DNA from: JANXSD01 sp038206385
Lineage (GTDB): Bacteria > Bacteroidota > Bacteroidia > AKYH767-A > OLB10
Length of the DNA: 24,853 nt
Assembly (NCBI GenBank): GCA_038206385.1
Contig: JBBRAW010000042.1
Span: 1 to 24,853, forward strand
Reading direction: 5' to 3'
Shown: positions 8,289 to 14,931 of the stretch, piece after piece
How positions within the stretch are numbered: the stretch's first letter is position 1
How the letters are laid out: the number at the start of each line of letters is the position of its first letter
Position numbers and translations under genes: made by a program
Notes under the pieces: generated by a model
Databases searched by the model: none
What the model saw: only the letters and a program-made list of their open reading frames with translations
Told to the model about the DNA's origin: nothing

Positions 8289-9614
8289 TTATTCTAATTC
8301 TTTTAGTTTGCCTACAGCATTAGAATAGGTTGAAAGTGCACGCTCTCTCGCAAATTTATGATCAACAATTGGTTGAGGATAATTAAACTCTTGAAACTCT
8401 GGAACCCATTTTTTGATGTATTTAAAGTCGGGATCGAATTTTTTAGTTTGTTCAGTAGGATTAAATATTCTAAAGTAAGGCGCTGCATCACATCCCGAAC
8501 TTGCGGCCCATTGCCAACCACCATTGTTTGATGATAATTCAAAATCCAATAATTTATATGCAAAATATGCTTCGCCCCAACGCCAATCGATAAGAAGATG
8601 TTTCACTAAAAAACTTGCGGTGATCATTCGAACTCGGTTATGCATAAATCCAGTTGCATTTAATTCACGCATTCCTGCATCAACGATTGGATAGCCAGTT
8701 TCTCCATTGCACCATCTTTTAAATTCTTGTTCATTATTATTCCACTTTATTTTGTTGTAAGCTGGCTTAAACGCGCCAGAAACTACATGTGGAAATTGCC
8801 ACAATATGCACATGTAGAAATCTCTCCAAATTAATTCATTAAGCCACTTGAAACTTATCTCTTTTGAATGTCTTGCCAATTCACGAATACTAACTGTTCC
8901 AAATCGTAAATGAATACTAATTCTTGAAGTGCCTCTAACTGAAGGAATATCTCTGCGATCAGCATATTGTTTTAATATTTCATCCGAAAATAAAATCGGA
9001 GGAAATTCAATTGCATCGTCAGAAAAATTCATTTCTTTTAATGAAATAATTTTCGTGAATTTTGTTTGTAAGAAATTGTTGAAGTATTTGTTATTTGGGT
9101 ACGATGACAAATAAAAATCATTCAGCTTTGCCATCCATTTTTTTGAATAAGGTGTAAAAATAGTATAAGGATTTCCGTCATCTTTTGTTACTTCATCTTT
9201 CTCAAAAATTACTTGATCTTTAAATGTATTGAATGCGATTCCATTTGAAGAAAGCTCATCAGCAATCCTTGCATCACGTGCCTTTGCATAAGGTTCATAA
9301 TCGTGATTTACAAATACAGTTTGTACATTGAGTTCTTGAATTAATTCCTTCCAACATTCAGTTGCATCACCGTATTTTACAAGTAAACTACTTCCATATT
9401 TTTGAAGCTCCTGATTTAACAATTCTAATTGTTGATGAATAAAAATGACACGTTGATCTAATCGATTTTCAAGTTGATCTAAGATTGCTTTGTCGAAAAT
9501 AAAAACTGTTAAAACAGGCAATTTACTTTTAAGGGCATGATACAATGCTGCATTGTCAGCAAGACGTAAATCTCTTCGAAACCAATGAATATTTATGGGT
9601 GATTTATTTTTCAT
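8289..9614 (-). CDS. phr: Deoxyribodipyrimidine (CPD) photolyase, class I cryptochrome/photolyase family
   Basis: Light-dependent FAD enzyme that splits UV-induced cyclobutane pyrimidine dimers. At 441 residues it is slightly shorter than the E. coli enzyme. The N-terminal antenna-binding domain begins with the classic HWFRRDLRLADN. The C-terminal FAD domain shows RFGTVS, LIWRDFY, GETGYPIVDAGMREL, HNRVRM, and NNGGWQWAASSGCDAAPYFR followed by NPTEQTKKFD. This last block matches class I CPD photolyases and contains the terminal Trp of the electron-transfer chain. The start ATG (9612-9614) overlaps the stop of the upstream TIGR01777 gene by 11 bases, suggesting translational coupling. ribE follows downstream. 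A cryptochrome role cannot be excluded from sequence, but the active-site block is photolyase-like. Confidence 0.96.
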   Translation of the reverse strand: MKNKSPINIHWFRRDLRLADNAALYHALKSKLPVLTVFIFDKAILDQLENRLDQRVIFIHQQLELLNQELQKYGSSLLVKYGDATECWKELIQELNVQTVFVNHDYEPYAKARDARIADELSSNGIAFNTFKDQVIFEKDEVTKDDGNPYTIFTPYSKKWMAKLNDFYLSSYPNNKYFNNFLQTKFTKIISLKEMNFSDDAIEFPPILFSDEILKQYADRRDIPSVRGTSRISIHLRFGTVSIRELARHSKEISFKWLNELIWRDFYMCILWQFPHVVSGAFKPAYNKIKWNNNEQEFKRWCNGETGYPIVDAGMRELNATGFMHNRVRMITASFLVKHLLIDWRWGEAYFAYKLLDFELSSNNGGWQWAASSGCDAAPYFRIFNPTEQTKKFDPDFKYIKKWVPEFQEFNYPQPIVDHKFARERALSTYSNAVGKLKELE

Positions 9615-10512
9615 AAATATCTTTTAATGTAGTATCAAGATTTGAAAATTGAAATACGAAATCACTTTTTATAATTTTGGTAGCCGAGGCTTTTACACTA
9701 TCCAAAACAATTGCTTTTTGTTCACCCATAATGATATTTAAAAGAAATGTGGGAACAGGAATGGGGATACTTATTTTGTTAATTACTGATCTTAATGAAA
9801 GCATGAATGATTGATGATTAACAGGAGATGGAGCTACCGCATTATAAACACCAACCATTGATTCATTTCGTATTGCATGAATATACATATTACAAATATC
9901 ATCGATATGTATCCAACTCATATATTGCTTTCCAGAACCTAATATGGGAGTTATTCCAAATTTAATTGGAGTGGCCATTGGAACTAGAGCACCACCATTT
10001 TTTGAAAGTACAATTCCTGTTCTTAATAAAACGTTACGTATCGGAAAGTGATCATAACTAGCTTCCCATTTTGTTACTGTCTCTGATAAAAAACCAATTC
10101 CTGTTTTGCTTTCTTCAAATAACAATTCATTAGCTCGATCACCATAAATTCCAATAGCTGACGAACCAATTATAGCTAAAACATTATTTTTTTGTGTTTG
10201 CAATGCTTGCAATAAAGTTGCGGAAGCATCCAATCTGCTTTTAATAATTTTTTCTTTGAATGAATCACTCCATCGTGAACCTGCGATTGATTCACCTGCA
10301 AGATTTACAATATGTGTAATTCCAAGTAGTGCTGATGCATCAAGTGTTTTTGTAGCGGGGTTCCATTGATAAGAAGGAATTCCATTTTTTGTTTTTGCTT
10401 CACGACTTAAGTAACTAACCAGAAATCCTTCTTCTAACAATAAAGTTGTAAGTCTGCTACCTATTAATCCAGTTCCACCGGCAATAAGTACGTGAGGTTT
10501 TTGATTCATCAT
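9604..10512 (-). CDS. TIGR01777 family NAD(P)-binding epimerase-like protein (DUF1731 C-terminus)
   Basis: Short-chain dehydrogenase/epimerase-like protein of the TIGR01777 (YfcH-like) family; reaction unknown. Seen: the Rossmann motif IAGGTGLIGSRL at the N-terminus, the family's HIVNLAGESIAGSRW near residue 90, SSAIGIYGD near 140, SWIHIDD near 205, and a C-terminal DUF1731-like segment (about 250-302). The frame extends to a GTG at 10530, but ATG at 10512 (or 10509) directly precedes the first beta strand and is preferred. It overlaps photolyase by 11 bases. TIGR01777 genes often sit with photolyase and folE in light-response loci of Proteobacteria (established for Pseudomonas LitR loci as I recall them), which matches this context. 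Confidence 0.9.
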   Translation of the reverse strand: MMNQKPHVLIAGGTGLIGSRLTTLLLEEGFLVSYLSREAKTKNGIPSYQWNPATKTLDASALLGITHIVNLAGESIAGSRWSDSFKEKIIKSRLDASATLLQALQTQKNNVLAIIGSSAIGIYGDRANELLFEESKTGIGFLSETVTKWEASYDHFPIRNVLLRTGIVLSKNGGALVPMATPIKFGITPILGSGKQYMSWIHIDDICNMYIHAIRNESMVGVYNAVAPSPVNHQSFMLSLRSVINKISIPIPVPTFLLNIIMGEQKAIVLDSVKASATKIIKSDFVFQFSNLDTTLKDIYEK

Positions 10513-10548
10513 AACTATTTCGATAAACACACATGAACAAAATAAGTT

Positions 10549-11544
10549 TTATTCTAGGAGATAATTAGGGTCGAAGCCTGAATCGCCAGGATCAAAATTC
10601 AGTATTGGAGATGCTGCTGGTCGTTTTCCAAATCGTACTTGAAGTGATAATTTGAAATAGAATGTTGCTGCTTGTTTACTCTTCACTTCGTCCAAAATCA
10701 TTTTTCCTCTACCTACTAAACCAATTTCAGGCGTTAAAACAACATGACGATCGGTATAATATCTTCCAACAATACTAAATTTTGGAAAACGCTGACGATA
10801 AATTAGTGGATCGTGGAAATGTAGTGTGTCAGGTTTTAAATAATTATAGCTTCCATTAGAATTCACTTTTAGGCTTAAGCTAAATTTATTACTAAACTTA
10901 TGTGTATAAGCTGCATTAAATGGAAAGGTAAATTGAATTTGGTTTTCCTTATTAATTTTATAACCACCGCCAATTACTGGCAAGGGATAATCTCTTCCTG
11001 ATAAGGGACTATATGTTATTCCTAATGTATGCCAAAATCGATTGTTGTGATATAATTTTCTCCAAATTATGGATCCATTAAGGCGAATAAATTCTGGTTT
11101 AAACCAAAAATTTTCTGTTGGTAATGAAGTGCTCAATTGCACAAGAAAAAGATTACGTAAGCTACTTGCACCAGTCGCAATTAATCCTGTTACACTGATT
11201 TTGGCATTCGTTAATAATCGAGAAGGTTCTATATAATTGATTTCAGTTTGACGTGCATTTACCCCAGCTTGTGCCAATACAGCAATATAGGGTTTTCCTC
11301 CATCTACGCTAAGCCAATCTTTTCCTTTGTAAATGGGTAATCGAAAATTAAATGATCCACCGGTAAACCCATTTTTTATGGTAGTGTCTTCTACTTGACT
11401 AGGAGCAAGGTATTCAACGTCGGCTTGCCACATAGATGATAATAATGGGTGCGGTCGATATTCCTGTGCAAACAAACTGACATTGATAAACATCAACAAA
11501 ATGATTGCGAAACATTTTATAATTGTAAGATGATATTTTAGCAA
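10549..11544 (-). CDS. Predicted outer-membrane beta-barrel protein (DUF6268-like), first gene of the photolyase run
   Basis: The 331-residue protein has a signal peptide (residues 1-26, ending VSLFAQ). The remainder is made of alternating amphipathic strands separated by short turns, with aromatic residues at strand ends (for example AQAGVNAR, FWFKPEFIRLNG, TFYFKLSLQVRFG). That pattern suits an outer-membrane barrel. It resembles Bacteroidota proteins labelled DUF6268, but I cannot confirm the family. It is 36 bases upstream of the TIGR01777 gene on the same strand with no promoter between, and has a good promoter of its own at 11604-11634, so it probably leads the operon. Why an outer-membrane protein would head a photolyase operon is unclear. 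Confidence 0.7.
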   Translation of the reverse strand: MLKYHLTIIKCFAIILLMFINVSLFAQEYRPHPLLSSMWQADVEYLAPSQVEDTTIKNGFTGGSFNFRLPIYKGKDWLSVDGGKPYIAVLAQAGVNARQTEINYIEPSRLLTNAKISVTGLIATGASSLRNLFLVQLSTSLPTENFWFKPEFIRLNGSIIWRKLYHNNRFWHTLGITYSPLSGRDYPLPVIGGGYKINKENQIQFTFPFNAAYTHKFSNKFSLSLKVNSNGSYNYLKPDTLHFHDPLIYRQRFPKFSIVGRYYTDRHVVLTPEIGLVGRGKMILDEVKSKQAATFYFKLSLQVRFGKRPAASPILNFDPGDSGFDPNYLLE

Positions 11545-11603
11545 TTGATAAGTTTTTTTATGTTTGTTAAAACGAATTTTACTGAAATAAAGTATGTAAA
11601 AAT

Positions 11604-11634
11604 CAAATGTACTGTAAGCGATTCAAATAAACAA
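11604..11634 (-). promoter_or_regulatory. Promoter (TTG-N20-TACATTTG) of the photolyase operon
   Basis: On the minus strand, the -33 TTG is at 11634-11632 and the -7 box TACATTTG at 11611-11604, with a 20-base spacer. Predicted transcript start is near 11598, about 54 bases before the ATG at 11544. One arm of an inverted repeat begins at the -33 box (see 11634-11691). Confidence 0.6.
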
Positions 11635-11691
11635 TTTCATGTGTATCATTTTGTAATGAATCAAACCAACAATTTTCAAGATACATGAAAT
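11634..11691. repeat. Inverted repeat in the divergent photolyase-operon/regulator intergenic region
   Basis: ATTTCATGTGTATC (11634-11647) and GATACATGAAAT (11680-11691) form an inverted repeat whose arms differ only by a 2-base GT insertion. It lies just upstream of, and touching, the minus-strand -33 box, and about 85 bases upstream of the + strand -7 box at 11777. It is a candidate operator, unproven. Confidence 0.4.
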
Positions 11692-11776
11692 GAAACTAAT
11701 TTTTCGTCATAAATTTAATTCTCTATTGCTAGTAATTTTAAAATCTAAAATAAATTATTTATAGCCATTAATCAAT

Positions 11777-11784
11777 TAAATTTG
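11777..11784 (+). promoter_or_regulatory. -7 box (TAAATTTG) for the small gene at 11810
   Basis: TAAATTTG fits TAnnTTTG; predicted start near 11790, giving a leader of about 20 bases before ATG 11810. No convincing -33 TTG is seen, so an activator may be needed. Confidence 0.5.
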
Positions 11785-11809
11785 TTCAGTTACTATTACA
11801 AGTTACAAA

Positions 11810-12148
11810 ATGGATTCAACAGAGTTAGAAAAATACCGATATGACCTTGCATTTTTGAGGATGATGGCCGATCAAACAATAAAGGATTTTGATCGGTTTA
11901 GCTATGATCTGCAATTTAACGAACAACTTCCAGTAGATTTTAATAATTATTTAGAACAATTATGCGACTTTATAAAGGTTTGCTGTAAGACTGATTCCAA
12001 CCGCTTATCTTCGCTGTTATATGGCATAGATGTTCCTGAGCATTTACTCCCACCACGCTCAGGATGTGCCGATCCAAAACGAACTGCTGAAGTTATTTTA
12101 CAGCGTGAATTAATAAAAGTGGTGATGCGAAAACTTTATGCTGGGTAA
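11810..12148 (+). CDS. Small conserved-looking hypothetical protein upstream of the MerR/B12 regulator
   Basis: I do not recognise this 112-residue protein. It has no signal peptide or membrane segment. It is predicted to be mostly helical and is rich in charged residues, with an acidic N-terminal half (MDSTELEKYRYDLAF) and a basic, amphipathic C-terminal helix (ELIKVVMRKLY). Two adjacent Cys (VCCK, about residue 58) and another Cys (SGCAD, about residue 86) are present. A -7 box lies 26 bases upstream. The MerR gene starts 68 bases downstream on the same strand with no visible promoter of its own, so the two are probably co-transcribed. A regulatory partner of the MerR protein is one possibility, inferred from position only. 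Confidence 0.75.
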   Translation: MDSTELEKYRYDLAFLRMMADQTIKDFDRFSYDLQFNEQLPVDFNNYLEQLCDFIKVCCKTDSNRLSSLLYGIDVPEHLLPPRSGCADPKRTAEVILQRELIKVVMRKLYAG

Positions 12149-12216
12149 TATGTTAATTATCAAAATATACGGCGAGCATGCCTTCCGTTTAAAATGATCA
12201 ATCGGAAAAATTACTA

Positions 12217-13107
12217 ATGAATCATTTCTCAATAAAAGATGTTGAAGCCCTCACGGGAATTAAGCCACATACATTACGTATTTGGGAACAGCGATATGGT
12301 ATTCCACAACCTAAGCGTACTGCAACGAATATTCGTTATTATGATGATGAGGATATTAAATTGTTGTTGAGTGTCGCAATGCTTAATCGCCAAGGACATA
12401 AGATTTCAAAAATCACACAAATGTCGAAAGAGGTTCTTGATACTTTAGTATTAGAACTTAGTAATGAAACAGGCGATAAATTAGTTCATATTGAGTCGTT
12501 GACAAGTGCAATGTTAAGCCTTGATGAAGTGGCTTATGAAAAAATTCTTTCATCCAATATTTTGCAATATGGAATTGAAAGAACCTATTTAGATATTATT
12601 TTTCCATTCTTATTACGTATCGGAGTTCTATGGCAAACTGGAGCCATCAATCCTGCTTATGAACATTTTATTACGAATTTAATCCGTCAAAAATTATTTG
12701 TCGCATGTGATTCTCAACCAAAAAATTTAAACCCTGCATCAAAAAAATTTATTTTATTTTTACCTTCTAATGAATCGCATGAAATAGGTTTGTTATTTGC
12801 TAATTTTCTGATACGTTCTTATGGACATCACACCAGTTACCTCGGTGTTAATTTACCAATGGATGATTTAACTTCTGTAATGCAAGTGTATAAGGCTGAT
12901 TATATTTTAACCGTGCTTACGGCTGCAATACCAAAACAAACACCAACTATTGTGGCGAATAAATTAGCAAAGAGTTTCCCAAAAACATCTATACTTATTT
13001 CAGGAGCTCAAATTTTTCACATGAATATTCATCTGCCAAGTAATGTACGTTTTATATATTCGATACAAGAGTTGGTTGATCTATTAATTTACTTGCGAAT
13101 AAAGTAA
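12217..13107 (+). CDS. MerR-family regulator with cobalamin-binding domain (CarH/LitR-like candidate photoreceptor)
   Basis: The 296-residue transcription factor has an N-terminal MerR winged helix (residues 3-72, with HTLRIWEQRYG and NIRYYDDEDI), a helical domain (about 90-165) and a C-terminal B12-binding Rossmann-like domain (about 175-296). Two signatures of adenosylcobalamin photoreceptors are present. W139-x9-E149-H150 matches the W-x9-EH motif that covers the upper face of AdoCbl, and E186-x-H188-x-x-G191 (ESHEIG) contains the expected lower axial His ligand. In CarH/LitR proteins, AdoCbl-bound tetramers repress in the dark and light breaks them up. Whether this protein binds B12 is inferred. 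The neighbourhood (photolyase, TIGR01777, folE, ECF sigma) fits a light regulon. Ends convergent with folE, 13 bases apart. Confidence 0.9.
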   Translation: MNHFSIKDVEALTGIKPHTLRIWEQRYGIPQPKRTATNIRYYDDEDIKLLLSVAMLNRQGHKISKITQMSKEVLDTLVLELSNETGDKLVHIESLTSAMLSLDEVAYEKILSSNILQYGIERTYLDIIFPFLLRIGVLWQTGAINPAYEHFITNLIRQKLFVACDSQPKNLNPASKKFILFLPSNESHEIGLLFANFLIRSYGHHTSYLGVNLPMDDLTSVMQVYKADYILTVLTAAIPKQTPTIVANKLAKSFPKTSILISGAQIFHMNIHLPSNVRFIYSIQELVDLLIYLRIK

Positions 13108-13120
13108 CTAAACTTAATTC

Positions 13121-13858
13121 TTATTTTTTCAAATACGAAAGAAATTCATTTCGAACATCGTAGTTTAAAAAGCGACCTGAATATTCTGCGGTTGTTGTGC
13201 TGCTATTTACATCATGAATCCCTCTTGATGCAACACATAAATGATTCGCGTCAATTACAATTGCAATATCTTCTGTTTCTAAAGCGTGTTTTAAAGCTTT
13301 TGAAATATCTATTGTTAATCGTTCTTGCACTTGAGGTCGGCGAGAAAAATAATCTGCAATTCGATTTAATTTTGATAAGCCGATAACTTTTCCAGTTGAA
13401 AAATAAGCTACATGAGCTTTGCCATAAAATGGCACCAAATGATGCTCACACGTAGAATAAATCGTAATATCTTTTACAAGCAACATTTGGTTGTACTGAT
13501 AATTGTTGCTGAATAAAGATAGTTTCGGTTCGTTAGCAGCATCCAATCCACTAAAAGTTTCATTCAGATACATTTTTGCAACTCTCATTGGAGTATCTCG
13601 TAAGCTTTCATCTGTCATGTCTAAGCCAAGTATAGTCATGATTCCATGAATATGATTTTTAATCCGCTCTATTTTTTCAGCAGCATTCAATGTCGTGGAA
13701 TTCTTTAGGATTGGAATATTGTTATCGCTTTTATGCAGAAGCAATTCTTCCAGTGAGAAGGAAGAACCGTTCATAATTTCCTTTTTATCTTCTAGGGCCA
13801 CTTTCTGTGTTGATATTAATGAATAGGGGCGTTTGTTGTTTCCTGAGTCAGTTTTCAT
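13121..13858 (-). CDS. folE: GTP cyclohydrolase I
   Basis: Converts GTP to 7,8-dihydroneopterin triphosphate, the first step of folate and pterin synthesis; cytosolic zinc enzyme. Zinc and active-site residues are visible: C137-E-H-H140 in STCEHHLVPFYG and C208 in HLCVASRG, with RRPQVQERLT near 175 and the usual RDTPMRVAKMY near 88. The 245-residue frame is longer than the roughly 200-residue core. The first 55 or so residues are a low-conservation extension, so an internal start (for example M29, about 13774) is possible. No standard -7 box is seen upstream; the 308-base divergent region shared with the ECF gene holds repeated TTAAAC/GTTTAA motifs. Placement in a putative light regulon suggests a role in pterin or folate supply, for instance the methenyltetrahydrofolate antenna of photolyase. 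A housekeeping role is equally compatible. Confidence 0.95.
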   Translation of the reverse strand: MKTDSGNNKRPYSLISTQKVALEDKKEIMNGSSFSLEELLLHKSDNNIPILKNSTTLNAAEKIERIKNHIHGIMTILGLDMTDESLRDTPMRVAKMYLNETFSGLDAANEPKLSLFSNNYQYNQMLLVKDITIYSTCEHHLVPFYGKAHVAYFSTGKVIGLSKLNRIADYFSRRPQVQERLTIDISKALKHALETEDIAIVIDANHLCVASRGIHDVNSSTTTAEYSGRFLNYDVRNEFLSYLKK

Positions 13859-14166
13859 TTTTGATTTGATCGTTATTGAGGTTAATTGCCTGTTGACTCC
13901 CTTATAACATATATATTATTAAACTGTTTAAGATATATAGTATATTATTAAACATAAAATAGATGATTTTTTACGAAGTTGGCATCTTATAATCATCATA
14001 AAAGTGATTTTTTAGCAATGTAATCAATAAACATAAGATTTTATAATTGATAATCAATAAATTACATATTGTTTAACAATAACGTTAAATAATTAAACAA
14101 AAATTTGTTTTATAACTATTTACAGCCGTAAATTTGTGGAAGTAATTATATTAATACTTAAACATT
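13859..14166. promoter_or_regulatory. AT-rich divergent folE/ECF-sigma control region with repeated TTAAAC motifs
   Basis: This 308-base region has no gene. It contains five copies of TTAAAC or its complement GTTTAA: 13919-13924, 13926-13931, 13948-13953, 14071-14076 and 14093-14098. Two of them form the palindrome TTAAAC-T-GTTTAA (13919-13931), and two others a spaced inverted repeat (TTGTTTAA 14069-14076, TTAAACAA 14093-14100). A 13-base direct repeat TATATTATTAAAC occurs at 13912-13924 and 13941-13953, 29 bases apart. This is a candidate operator region for the MerR or ECF regulator. Confidence 0.45.
14104..14136 (+). promoter_or_regulatory. Promoter (TTTG-N21-TAAATTTG) of the ECF sigma gene
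   Basis: -33 element TTTG at 14104-14107 and -7 box TAAATTTG at 14129-14136, with a 21-base spacer. Predicted start near 14142, about 25 bases before ATG 14167. The form is that of a housekeeping Bacteroidota promoter. Confidence 0.65.
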
Positions 14167-14694
14167 ATGACACAATTAGAATTCAATTTCAAGGTAAAAG
14201 AGAATTACAAACCTCTTAGAGGTTATGCGCTTAAGCTGACTCAAGATCCTGAGGACGCTAATGATTTAGTACAAGAAACGATGTTAAAGGCATTTGTCAA
14301 CAAAGACAAATTTGAAGATGGGACGAACCTGAAAGGGTGGCTTTACACAATCATGAAAAATGTTTTCATCAACAATTATCGCAGATTTGTGAAGGGTAAT
14401 ATCTTTAGCGATGATACTGAAAACCAATTTCATTTAAATTACGCTAGTAATACTACTCGTAATGATGGTGAAAGCAGGTTAGTGATGAAAGATTTAACAA
14501 ATGCCATTAATGCTCTTTCTGAGAACCTTAAAACTCCATTTTTGTTGAGTTATCAAGGGTATAAATACGAGGAAATTGCAAATTTCCTTTCTGTTCCATT
14601 AGGGACTGTCAAAATAAGAATTCACGTTGCTCGACAAAAGCTGAAGCAAACACTTCAATCCTACGGTACTCGTTATGGTTATTCATTGAATTAA
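14167..14694 (+). CDS. RNA polymerase ECF-type sigma factor
   Basis: A 175-residue sigma factor containing only regions 2 and 4. Region 2 (about residues 8-75) includes DPEDANDLVQETMLKAF, the -10 recognition and core-binding helix, and LKGWLYTIMKNVFINNYRR. Region 4 (about 115-165) includes the HTH YEEIANFLSVPLGTVKIRIHVARQ. No anti-sigma gene follows: a terminator lies directly downstream. Control is therefore probably transcriptional, through the promoter at 14104-14136 and the TTAAAC motifs. Closely similar sigma factors are common in Bacteroidota, often beside MerR regulators and pigment genes (recalled, not checked). Functionally it recalls LitS, the ECF sigma under LitR in Streptomyces, but orthology is not claimed. 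Confidence 0.93.
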   Translation: MTQLEFNFKVKENYKPLRGYALKLTQDPEDANDLVQETMLKAFVNKDKFEDGTNLKGWLYTIMKNVFINNYRRFVKGNIFSDDTENQFHLNYASNTTRNDGESRLVMKDLTNAINALSENLKTPFLLSYQGYKYEEIANFLSVPLGTVKIRIHVARQKLKQTLQSYGTRYGYSLN

Positions 14695-14717
14695 AATTTT
14701 GTAGTAGATAGGTTTGT

Positions 14718-14752
14718 AAAGTCTCACTTGAAAAAGTGAGGCTTTCTTTTTT
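14718..14752 (+). terminator. Intrinsic terminator after the ECF sigma gene
   Basis: CTCACTT (14723-14729) pairs with AAGTGAG (14734-14740) around a GAAA tetraloop. The stem is extended outward by a T-G wobble, a G-C pair and three A-T pairs to 12 bp, then followed by a T-rich tract (14743-14752). Confidence 0.9.
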
Positions 14753-14893
14753 AGTTGCTGGCCCATTGGACTATAAACGCAATATTATCATCCAATTTTG
14801 GTTACTGATCAGAGGAGTTTTAGGTAGTTAATAATTTGCATCGAATTGTTAATTACGCCTTCTCAATTTATAAATTTATACGTTGATGATCTA

Positions 14894-14901
14894 TATCTTT
14901 G
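14894..14901 (+). promoter_or_regulatory. -7 box (TATCTTTG) of the S41 peptidase gene
   Basis: TATCTTTG fits TAnnTTTG; predicted start near 14907, 25 bases before ATG 14932. It overlaps a possible upstream TTG start (14899), which argues that the TTG is not used. No good -33 TTG is seen. Confidence 0.55.
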
Positions 14902-14931
14902 AGCTGCTTAAAAGCCTCTACATTAAATAAT

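Noticed and set aside
8929..9114. Open frame on the + strand inside the photolyase gene
   Set aside because: Shadow of a strongly conserved photolyase frame; no family features of its own.
12150..12216. TTCCG...CGGAA inverted repeat before the MerR gene considered as autoregulatory operator
   Set aside because: Only five bases per arm in AT-rich DNA; not distinguishable from chance.
14899..14931. TTG start extending the S41 peptidase by 11 codons
   Set aside because: The codons overlap a TATCTTTG promoter box, and ATG 14932 directly precedes the membrane segment.
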